A DNA stretch of 64,000 nucleotides. Origin: Terriglobia bacterium. GTDB taxonomy: Bacteria > Acidobacteriota > Terriglobia > JAIQFV01. The notes beneath the pieces were generated by a model that saw only the letters and a list, made by a program, of their open reading frames with translations, was not told the origin of the DNA and made no database searches. The translations under genes and the position numbers were made by a program. Positions 41,695 through 48,847 of this stretch are shown here, in pieces; the stretch's first letter is position 1, and each line of letters opens with the position of its first letter. The DNA is taken from positions 1 through 64,000 of the forward strand of contig JAIQFV010000017.1 in NCBI GenBank assembly GCA_020073085.1. The letters run 5' to 3'.

Positions 41695-41895
41695 CTAATT
41701 TGAATTTCTTGATTTTTGTTTTGCAATTGACATGATCGAATAAAACAGTGCAAATGTGAGAACTGCGACGATGAAAGTCCCAAGGTAAAAGCCGAAGATT
41801 ATCTTCATGATGACATGAAGGAAAAGCAAGATACAGAGAAGGAGGGCAGAAAACAATGCCAGCAAAATGGACCATTTCAGTCGATTCATATCCAT
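41695..41895 (-). CDS. Possible small two-helix membrane protein
   Basis: The 66-residue frame encodes two long hydrophobic helices (about 8-31 and 34-58) with a basic tail KQKSRNSN. Local base composition is more AT-rich than the neighbourhood. There is no strong ribosome site and no recognised family, so it may be a remnant or a horizontally acquired gene. Confidence 0.4.
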   Translation of the reverse strand: MDMNRLKWSILLALFSALLLCILLFLHVIMKIIFGFYLGTFIVAVLTFALFYSIMSIAKQKSRNSN

Positions 41896-41942
41896 TCAAG
41901 CGCTCCCACTAAAGCTCGCCCCGACGATTGCGCTTCAATCTC

Positions 41943-42015
41943 AGGGGACAGTCCCTAGGGACAGGCACTAGGGACAGTCCCTTTTTATGAGGGACAGTCC
42001 CTTTTTATGCGGGAC
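41943..42015. repeat. Tandem palindromic GGGACAGTCCC units
   Basis: The self-complementary-type unit GGGACAGTCCC recurs three times. The last two copies form an exact 20-bp direct repeat that ends CTTTTTATG, and a looser CTAGGGACAGGCACTAGGGACAG lies between. The arms GGGAC/GTCCC can form short hairpins. Confidence 0.75.
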
Positions 42016-42180
42016 CATAAATTAGCGGACGCAGCAGGAGTGCGCGAGCTTGCTGGTTCCTTGGTTCGGCGCAGCTTGCCATGCGGAGCGAATGAGCGCA
42101 AAGCGAGATTCACGGCAGGAAAGCGGCCCGCCGCGGCGGGCCGCACTCCAAACTACGGGCCCTGACTTTGGAATTCAGGG

Positions 42181-43230
42181 TTAGTTCATACCCGGGCGCA
42201 GCTTGGCGATCTCTTTTCGGATGGCCAGCAGGGTCATTCCGCTTTGGCTCAAGGCCACAAATCCAAGAATCCAGAGCGGGAAGGTCAGCAGGACAAACAC
42301 TACGACGGAGAAACCGGTCGCAAGCGTTTTGTCCACACCAAAGAGGGTCAAACCGACCACCGTGAAGAACTGGTAGGTGCCCACATTGGCGGGCGCATTG
42401 GGCAGAGCTGTCCCGAGATGCACAATCAGAAAAACGACCGCACCCACCCACAACGAGAGCGGCAATCCGTAAGCCCACATGACCAGCCAGAATGACACCG
42501 CTTGGAGTCCCAGCATGACCAGGGAGACGATCGTGGCCAGGTAAAACGGACGCGACAGGCCGATCGCCTTCAATCCGCCAGCAAGACCAGTCACTACCGA
42601 GCCCGCGCGACGCCACAGTCCCAAGCCTTCTGACTTCTCATCTTTCGGTCCGGGATCGGCCCTTTGCCTGCGGAGGACGACAAACACAAACAAGGCGGTA
42701 GCCACCAAAACGAGGACCCCCAGGACATCTCCGGCTTCGAGGAGGTCTTTCGGCAAGGGGACGAGGATGGCGGTGAGCCCGATGGCGAGGGCCATCCAGA
42801 TACCATCAAGCCATCGCTCCACCATCATGGAGGGGACGACCGCCCTCAAGGGGACAGGAATCCATCGCGATACAAGGTAGGCGCGGACCAATTCGCCGAA
42901 ACGCATCGGCAGCACTTCATTCGTAAAGAGACCCACGTAAATCGCCTGCGTCGAGCGCCAGACGGTCGTGTGTCCCACGGGGACGAGCAACAGTTTCCAC
43001 CGCCACCCTTGGGCGACGTAGTTCAGAACATCCAAGAGGATGGCTAAGGCGACCCATTCCCAGCGGATGCTCTTCATGTTCCGGAACAGGTATTCGGCGC
43101 GAATATCATGGAAGACCCAAATCAAGCAGGCGAGGGCGATGGCGTATCCGGCTGCCGGTTGGATCCACCGCCGAACACCTCCCGGCCGGGAGAGAGCTGC
43201 GTCCTTCACTGTGTCGCCGACTGGATCCAT
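42181..43230 (-). CDS. LPG_synthase_TM-type membrane protein (flippase domain, UPF0104-like)
   Basis: The 349-residue polytopic protein has about eight membrane segments and the conserved WRWKLLL, NEVLPMRFGELVRAYLVSR, ERWLDGI and ALPNAPANVGTYQFF motifs of the MprF N-terminal flippase family. It is the third gene of an operon with a lysyl-PG-type synthase and a VirJ-type hydrolase, overlapping the hydrolase by 25 bp. Presumably it moves the aminoacylated lipid across the inner membrane; this is an inference from MprF architecture. Confidence 0.85.
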   Translation of the reverse strand: MDPVGDTVKDAALSRPGGVRRWIQPAAGYAIALACLIWVFHDIRAEYLFRNMKSIRWEWVALAILLDVLNYVAQGWRWKLLLVPVGHTTVWRSTQAIYVGLFTNEVLPMRFGELVRAYLVSRWIPVPLRAVVPSMMVERWLDGIWMALAIGLTAILVPLPKDLLEAGDVLGVLVLVATALFVFVVLRRQRADPGPKDEKSEGLGLWRRAGSVVTGLAGGLKAIGLSRPFYLATIVSLVMLGLQAVSFWLVMWAYGLPLSLWVGAVVFLIVHLGTALPNAPANVGTYQFFTVVGLTLFGVDKTLATGFSVVVFVLLTFPLWILGFVALSQSGMTLLAIRKEIAKLRPGMN

Positions 43231-43994
43231 TCAATGCCTTTTCGAAGAGCTCTAAAGAAGTCCGTTGTGTTTCCATCGAAACGGTGATCGTTGGCCTCAA
43301 TCAGTTCAAACCGTTTGGGTTCCTTTGCGGCTGAAAACAAGTCCCGGGCCGTTGAGACAGGCACGTAGTCGTCGTGGCTTGATTGGATCATCCAGAGGGG
43401 AAGGGGAGTCACTTGCGGGAGATATTCGGCGCTTTGAAAGCGGGGTTCCTGGGGGATTTTCTTGGTCACATAAGTGAGGTAATCCGCCAACCGCCAGCCC
43501 AGAATATTAACAGGGCCCAGGCCGATGGTAACCAGTCCATTAAAGCTCTTCTTGTTCTCTGGAGCTGCCGCCGTGAGCAGGCATAACCCTGCCCCTTCCG
43601 ACCATCCCACCAGGGTCAGACTTTCTTTCTTGTCCTTCACAATCAATTCTGCCATTGACTTGAAGTCTTTCATGACATCCGGAACCGTCAGGCTGGTCTT
43701 CCCGCTGAAACCTTCAAGATAACGTTTTGTGTCGAGCGCATACACATCGTTTCCCCAGGAAGCCATCGTCTCTGCGATCGTGATAGCGAAGCCTCGCCAA
43801 CCCCCGTCTCCCGGAACAAAAAGGATCTTCGGACGAGGGGTCGCTGTGGAAGGGCTTCCATCGATCAAGTAGACATCTTGTTTCTGGCCACGAATGATCC
43901 ACGTGTAATGGACGGGCGCGGGTCCCCCGGCGAAGCAGGCTGTCTCCGCCGCCAGGAAGCACAGAAGGGTGGTCGCGATGAGACGTCTAGGCAT
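43206..43994 (-). CDS. AcvB/VirJ-type alpha/beta hydrolase
   Basis: The 262-residue periplasmic protein has a signal peptide ending near CFAGG. ILFVPGDGGWRGFAITIAETMA opens the VirJ-like core, GWSEGAG is the serine nucleophile elbow, and SHDDYVP and EANDHRFDG supply the acid and His. In Agrobacterium the related AcvB hydrolyses lysyl-phosphatidylglycerol and is encoded beside the synthase LpiA, as here. It overlaps both neighbours, which indicates one transcript. Confidence 0.88.
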   Translation of the reverse strand: MPRRLIATTLLCFLAAETACFAGGPAPVHYTWIIRGQKQDVYLIDGSPSTATPRPKILFVPGDGGWRGFAITIAETMASWGNDVYALDTKRYLEGFSGKTSLTVPDVMKDFKSMAELIVKDKKESLTLVGWSEGAGLCLLTAAAPENKKSFNGLVTIGLGPVNILGWRLADYLTYVTKKIPQEPRFQSAEYLPQVTPLPLWMIQSSHDDYVPVSTARDLFSAAKEPKRFELIEANDHRFDGNTTDFFRALRKGIEWIQSATQ

Positions 43995-45642
43995 ACAGGA
44001 TTTCCTCTTCCACGGAGGCGCTGACCTTGCTCAAAGCGATGGCCAGTCGAGGCAAGTCAAGGGGGTTGCGGTAGATGGCGTATCGGGGCTCCCAGGAAGT
44101 TGCAAACTTGGCCTTGTATTGCCGCAGACCGCGGTAGCTGAAGAGAAAATTCAGATACTGGAAGAAAAAATGGACAGCTCTCTCTTCCGGTGAAGCCGCT
44201 TCCTTTTCCGCAAAACCCGACATCGGGGCCATGCCCAAATCAAATCTCTCGAATCCCTGCTCCCGTTGATGGGAAAACAGATTCAAAAAAAGGTAATCCA
44301 TGATTCCATTTGGGGCGTCGGTCCTATGCCGCATGAGATCGCTGGTGGATTCCCCTTTTCGGTACGAAGGGATGATATTCACAAAGCCCAGGACCCGTTC
44401 ATCTCTTCCGGCGGCGACAAACAAGGGGGTCTTGCGGATGTAATCGGGATCGAACTGGCCCAGCGTGAATCCGCGCTCGCGACGGCCGGGGATCTGCAAC
44501 CATTGATTGGAGACTTCCCTGGCCTGAGCGAGCACCCCATCGGGAAGGGGAGGGTCGTATCGACGGGTGTGGATTCCGGCTTTTTCCAGCCGGTTGATGG
44601 TATGACGAAATTTCTTCATGGATTTCCCTTCCAGGCTGAATTGCGCCAGATCCACCACGGCGTCATCCCCGATCTTAAGCTTCTTAAATCCAAAGCGATA
44701 ATACACGGACAAAAAATCAGGCAGGGTCTGATGAAAGCCAATCCCCCAATCGTTTTCCCTGCACATGTCGGTAAACTCGTGGATGGCTGGTCCAATTTCT
44801 TCATCCGGACCCACCGGGTCCCCCAGCACAATTGCGAAATTCCCTGCAACACGGTAAGCCAGGAAGCAGTTTTGCGACCGGGAGAAGAAAATCGATTTAT
44901 CGGGCCAGATCTTGAAATAGTCTAAGGACGAGCGGCCATGTTCTTCGAGCAGATGGACCGCGTGGGCCCGTTCGTGGGGGAGCATCGCATACTGATAGAT
45001 CACGGGTCGAAACAGGGAAAAGCCGGCATAGCTGAAGGCGGTGATGCCCATGACATAGAGCGAGTCGACGAACCAGTGAGCATACCTCGTGTGTGGAGTG
45101 ATGGCTGGATCGCCGAGCAATGAAAAAAACAACAGGGTTCGATGGATGGATTCCCAAATGTTGAAATTAATGCCGAAATGTCTTGGATCGAGGGCCCAAA
45201 ACCCAGCCACGCCGTATGCCAGGGCGATCAGTGCCGCAGTCCCGAAGCGAAGGAGTCCCCCCGGGAGATCGGGGATACTGCTCTTGACTGTGAAGCTCTT
45301 ACGGTTCAACAGCAGCACGATCACAAGAACCAGTGAAAGAAGGGCATGCTCGTAGTCGCGTCCCTTCAGGAGGTGGACAATGACGGAGAGGCATCCCAGT
45401 GCCAGCACCCCTTGAAAGGCCCGCTTCTTCCGCTTGTAAATGTTGAGGGAGGAGACGGCGAGTGCAAATCCAATGAACAAGGTCAAAAATCGGCGAAGGC
45501 GGAGAAACTCCAATGGGACGACGAGTCCCCAAATCTCGCGGTGGTGGGGCAAGGCGGGATCCATCACCGAGACAATGTTAAAGAGCCCGCTTCCCAGGGT
45601 TACCAGGGCGACGATCCAGATCCATGCGGTTCGCTTCTTCAT
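43987..45642 (-). CDS. Lysyl-phosphatidylglycerol synthase-type protein (MprF C-terminal, DUF2156)
   Basis: The 551-residue protein has an N-terminal membrane part of about six segments (1-225) and a DUF2156 acyltransferase-like domain (about 240-540) with NCFLAYRVAGNFAIVLGDPVGP, RHTINRLEKAG, SNQWL, GFVNIIPSYRKGESTSDLMRH and ERFDLGMAPMSGF. Such domains transfer lysine or alanine from tRNA onto phosphatidylglycerol. It is the first gene of the operon and lacks the MprF flippase half, which is a separate gene here. Confidence 0.9.
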   Translation of the reverse strand: MKKRTAWIWIVALVTLGSGLFNIVSVMDPALPHHREIWGLVVPLEFLRLRRFLTLFIGFALAVSSLNIYKRKKRAFQGVLALGCLSVIVHLLKGRDYEHALLSLVLVIVLLLNRKSFTVKSSIPDLPGGLLRFGTAALIALAYGVAGFWALDPRHFGINFNIWESIHRTLLFFSLLGDPAITPHTRYAHWFVDSLYVMGITAFSYAGFSLFRPVIYQYAMLPHERAHAVHLLEEHGRSSLDYFKIWPDKSIFFSRSQNCFLAYRVAGNFAIVLGDPVGPDEEIGPAIHEFTDMCRENDWGIGFHQTLPDFLSVYYRFGFKKLKIGDDAVVDLAQFSLEGKSMKKFRHTINRLEKAGIHTRRYDPPLPDGVLAQAREVSNQWLQIPGRRERGFTLGQFDPDYIRKTPLFVAAGRDERVLGFVNIIPSYRKGESTSDLMRHRTDAPNGIMDYLFLNLFSHQREQGFERFDLGMAPMSGFAEKEAASPEERAVHFFFQYLNFLFSYRGLRQYKAKFATSWEPRYAIYRNPLDLPRLAIALSKVSASVEEEILYA

Positions 45643-46237
45643 AGGTCATCGGGACAAAGGGGCGCACGAAGACCCTCTATGCTGTCTTTTGCCCATATGT
45701 CTTCTGATGCGCCGGGTAATTTCACCCGTTTATTGAGATGCCCTGTCAGGCCCATAAAGGTGCTGCACAATCCGGCAACCTCCCGGCCTGTGGCGGTCAG
45801 GGCGAAAGTTCGAAGGCCTCCTCTTTCGTTTCGGCGGTAGCACCACCGAATTCCTGCCCAAAGGCTATAACAAAAAAGGTTTCAAGGGTAGGGGCTTTTT
45901 CAGCCGGAGGACTAGCGAGGGGAGTCAATCCCGCAAGGAGGGGACCATTCCCCCCGGGTTCAGCCAGGGGGATACGGGGTCTTTCCCCGCCTGTATTGAA
46001 GGGGCTGTGGATTACGTCTACGTTAGTCGGCGAGGAGGTCGAGTTCACCCTGATCGTGCCATTCGCCTCTGCCCCGAAAATCAGTCGACCTCAGTGATGA
46101 TGACTGCACGACCTTCCGGATCGCGAAGGACAGCAAAGGCTCCTCGTTCTCCCGAAACCGTTCCGTTCCCTGAAACGAATAACGGTCGAACAGCATGCCG
46201 CGCCCCCAGCTGATGAGTATCAGAAGAAACTACGTCA
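45643..46237. other. Gene debris between the lysyl-PG module and a broken sigma factor
   Basis: On the minus strand two short open frames (45797-46048 and 46081-46251) read like parts of proteins in different frames. The upper one ends GAFAVLRDPEGRAVIITEVD, reminiscent of the last strands of a VOC/glyoxalase domain. The lower one is Pro/Gly-rich and unrecognised. No intact gene is supported. Confidence 0.4.
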
Positions 46238-46519
46238 TTATCCCCGATCATAACGGTCGAGGTGCTCCATCGTCTTCAGCCACGTTTCCTGGAGGATGTC
46301 CTCCGCCAGCGAGGGGTCCCCCGTCAGATGGACCAGGGAGCGGTAGAGTGAAGGGGAGTACCGGTTTATCAGAATGCTGATCGCCTCGCGATTTCCACCG
46401 CGAACCTGCAGTGCAATCTCCTGGTCGGTAGCTGTGGGCGATACTGGCATCGGAATATTGGCTTGTGGCCGTGGCCAATAGAAGGGCGGTCTTTCCACAA
46501 TATTGATTGCGCTCATCAT
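46238..46519 (-). pseudogene. Truncated ECF sigma factor (region 2 only)
   Basis: The frame contains TDQEIALQVRGGNREAISILINRYSPSLYRSLVHLTGDPSLAEDILQETWLKTMEHLDRYD, which is sigma region 2 of the ECF type. It stops right after, before the linker and DNA-binding region 4. Downstream bases show no region 4 in any frame. I regard it as a broken gene; a regulatory short sigma is less likely. Confidence 0.7.
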
Positions 46520-46687
46520 ACCCCTGCTACGGACACCTCGAGCTGGAAGTCGCAAAATATTTCCAGTTCAAAGACTATGGGGGTGGCACGGGGAGTTTAA
46601 GTGGTTAGGCCTCTGTGGATTCAGGGAGACGACGTCCCCAGAGGGCAGTTCGCCAAGGAGAAACAACCGCTTGCAAGGTTTCCTGTC

Positions 46688-47098
46688 TCATCGAACGCCT
46701 TCCCCGGGCCTCAACCACCACGCCTGGGGATGGTGCGTAAATCCAATGTGGGGATAATACTCTTCGGCGGCGGGCGCAGCGAGCAGAACCAGGGTCGCTG
46801 CGAGACCCGCTTCCTGCTGTGTTCTTACAATCAGCTCCTTGCCGATCCCCTGTTTCTGGTGGGACTGCCGGACGGCCAGATCGGACAAATAAGTCACATA
46901 ACTATAATCTGAGAGCGACCGGGAAATACCGACCAGAAGATCGTGGTCCCATGCCGTGATGACAAGGTTGGCGTTTTTCACCATCCGGAGCATGCGATCC
47001 TTGTCGTCGATGGGCCGGCGTTCACCCAGCGTGGATGCCCGGTACAGGTCAATCACTTCGTCGATGTTCAGGTCGTTACCAACCCTGTATTCGATCAT
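46688..47098 (-). CDS. GNAT-family N-acetyltransferase
   Basis: The 136-residue protein has the GNAT core: LVGISRSLSDYSYVTYLSDLAV (strand 4) and the acetyl-CoA loop QKQGIGKELIVRTQQEAG, with EEYYPHIGFTHHPQAWW at the end. The substrate is unknown. The start lies 19 bp after the stop of the YmdB-like gene, so they probably share a transcript. Confidence 0.85.
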   Translation of the reverse strand: MIEYRVGNDLNIDEVIDLYRASTLGERRPIDDKDRMLRMVKNANLVITAWDHDLLVGISRSLSDYSYVTYLSDLAVRQSHQKQGIGKELIVRTQQEAGLAATLVLLAAPAAEEYYPHIGFTHHPQAWWLRPGEGVR

Positions 47099-47116
47099 GA
47101 TTCGCGGTCCTGTTAG

Positions 47117-47896
47117 CTATCCTCGGATGACCACACGCTCAATGGAGCGGGCGCGGCCCATCAGTTCATCCACCTCGATCAGCACAGCGCTCAACCGCGG
47201 ATCTCCTGTTGCGGTTTCGAAGCGGCGGGGCATTTGATCGAAGAATTTTTGAATGATCTGGTTCTTGTCGACGCCGATGACGGAATCGTAGGGGCCGGTC
47301 ATGCCGATATCGCACAGGAAGGCGGTTCCGCGGGGAAGGATGTGTTCATCGGCGGTCGGGACGTGCGTGTGGGTCCCGACGACGGCCGAAACCCTCCCGT
47401 CAAGATACCATCCCATGGCTTGTTTCTCAGAGGTGGCCTCGCCGTGCATATCAACCAGGCGAACCTTCACGTCATCGGGGATCTTCTCAAGGGTGTTCTG
47501 GGCGGTCTGGAAGGGGCAGTCACTCGGGGGCATGAAGATGCGGCCCTGGAGGTTGATGACCGCATAGGGAATACCCTTCGAGGTCTTCCCGATAAAGAGG
47601 CCCGAGCCAGGGGATTGGGGCGGATAATTGGCTGGGCGCAGGAGGCGCGCGGTCCGCGCGATGTACTCAATGATTTCCTTCTTGTCATAAATGTGGTTTC
47701 CCGAGGTCAGCACATCGACCCCCCAGGAGAAGAAATCCTCTGCAATAAGGGGTGTCAGACCAAACCCCGCAGCGGCGTTTTCCACATTGGCGATGATGAG
47801 ATCGATCTTGCGATCGCGCCGCAGGAGATCCACATGGTCGCGGACCATATCACGTCCCGGCCGGCCCACTACATCGCCGATGACCAGAATATTCAT
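47117..47896 (-). CDS. TIGR00282-family metallophosphoesterase (YmdB-like)
   Basis: The 259-residue enzyme begins NILVIGDVVGRPGRDMV, with IIANVENAAAGFG, LTSGNHIYDKKE, VDMHGEATSEKQAMGWYLDG and VVGTHTHVPTADE, the metal-binding motifs of the YmdB family. Members are 2',3'-cyclic nucleotide phosphodiesterases linked to RNA turnover. In many genomes the gene follows rny and zapA; here 6S RNA and zapA lie upstream and no rny is present between them. Confidence 0.92.
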   Translation of the reverse strand: MNILVIGDVVGRPGRDMVRDHVDLLRRDRKIDLIIANVENAAAGFGLTPLIAEDFFSWGVDVLTSGNHIYDKKEIIEYIARTARLLRPANYPPQSPGSGLFIGKTSKGIPYAVINLQGRIFMPPSDCPFQTAQNTLEKIPDDVKVRLVDMHGEATSEKQAMGWYLDGRVSAVVGTHTHVPTADEHILPRGTAFLCDIGMTGPYDSVIGVDKNQIIQKFFDQMPRRFETATGDPRLSAVLIEVDELMGRARSIERVVIRG

Positions 47897-48103
47897 TCGA
47901 TCAACCTTTCAAACGGCGTCCCAGGAAGACGCGCTGTTTCAAAACGGCAATCCGTGAGTTTACGCAAATCTCGTCGAAAAGCAAACGGAGAAAAACGACT
48001 GCAAAACGCGAATGGCCACAAAAGAGCAATAGAAACACACGGATACCTCGCCTCCAGGCAATCCAGTGTTTTTATGACTCTCTGCGGCTAACGGCGGGAA
48101 AAA

Positions 48104-48299
48104 CCTTAGGAGTAATCCACGTGGGCCGTTGGGGTCGTCTATTTGAACCCTGCTTCAAAGGTGGGTGCCCTACTCAGCGCATTAGGCAGTCTCGCTTGGC
48201 GGGACTGAGCACACAGCGATGAGACGCGGACTCCCGTTCAAATAGTTAGGCTCAAAAATTAACGTACCACCTGACGCACCCTGCAGACTACTCCTAACC
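48104..48299 (-). ncRNA. ssrS: 6S RNA
   Basis: On the minus strand the ends form a 12-bp stem (TTAGGAGTAGTC at 48297-48286 with GATTACTCCTAA at 48117-48106, one G-U pair), and TATTTGAAC (48244-48236) pairs perfectly with GTTCAAATA (48148-48140) inside. A long unpaired middle with CTCAGTCCCGCCAAGCGAG matches the open-bubble design that mimics promoter DNA and sequesters sigma-70 RNA polymerase. Length is about 192 nt, a T run follows the 3' end, and the position just behind zapA is the common one for ssrS. Confidence 0.85.
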
Positions 48300-48323
48300 T
48301 GTGGAAACGCTGTCTCGATCTTA

Positions 48324-48620
48324 CTACGAATCGTGCATTACGGAATCGAGTAATTTGATGCAAGCCTCGGTTTTCTCAGTGAGCATGGCGGAAAGCTCCA
48401 CATTCTCCTGTTTCAACCGCTCCACCTCGTCCGCCATGGTGAGTGCGGCGAGTACCGCCACCTTCAAGGAATCGATCGTTCGCGTGGCGTCCGCAATCTC
48501 GCGCATTTTTTCGTCGAGGGATTCGGCCAGCCGCTTCACATATCCCGGATCAGGCCCCCCGCGCAGGTAGTAGGTCTGGTCGTAGATTTCAACCGGGATA
48601 CTGTCGTCGGGATTATTCAT
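48324..48620 (-). CDS. zapA: Cell division protein ZapA
   Basis: The 98-residue protein has IPVEIYDQTYYLRGGPDPGYVKRLAESLDEKMREIADA in the head and a C-terminal coiled coil (ALTMADEVERLKQENVELSAMLTEKTEA). ZapA crosslinks FtsZ filaments at the division ring. It overlaps the preceding coiled-coil gene by 4 bp and is followed by 6S RNA. Confidence 0.9.
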   Translation of the reverse strand: MNNPDDSIPVEIYDQTYYLRGGPDPGYVKRLAESLDEKMREIADATRTIDSLKVAVLAALTMADEVERLKQENVELSAMLTEKTEACIKLLDSVMHDS

Positions 48621-48847
48621 TCACCGCTCACGCGATTGATGGCGCTGAGGATCTGTTCCACCTTATTCTTAACCAGTTCCCGTTCCTTTTTCAAGCCCTT
48701 AATTTCCTGCTCCAGCGCCAGCAGCTCGGAACGCAGGCGCTCCATATCACCTGTTTGATCGGCGTGCTTCTGGCGGGCGGACCTCAGCCTTTCTCCGGCC
48801 TGCTGAATCTTGCGCTCGAGCTCTGCGAACTGGTCTTTGGGGTTCAC
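48617..48847 (-). CDS. Small coiled-coil protein between pheT and zapA
   Basis: The 76-residue protein is almost entirely one heptad-repeat coiled coil (LRSELLALEQEIKGLKKERELVKNKVEQIL). It overlaps the pheT stop and the zapA start by 4 bp each. Its size and form recall ZapB, a ZapA partner, but coiled coils are not diagnostic. A division role is suggested by position only. Confidence 0.75.
   Translation of the reverse strand: MNPKDQFAELERKIQQAGERLRSARQKHADQTGDMERLRSELLALEQEIKGLKKERELVKNKVEQILSAINRVSGE

Larger units (their letters stand above)
41521..42180. other. Repeat-rich, partly AT-rich spacer
   Basis: Contains one possible small membrane-protein gene (41695-41895) and tandem GGGACAGTCCC units (41943-42015). 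The rest has no supported feature. Confidence 0.45.

Noticed and set aside
41943-42015. CRISPR-like short repeats
   Set aside because: Units are palindromic and adjacent with at most a few bases between them, without spacer-length unique sequence.
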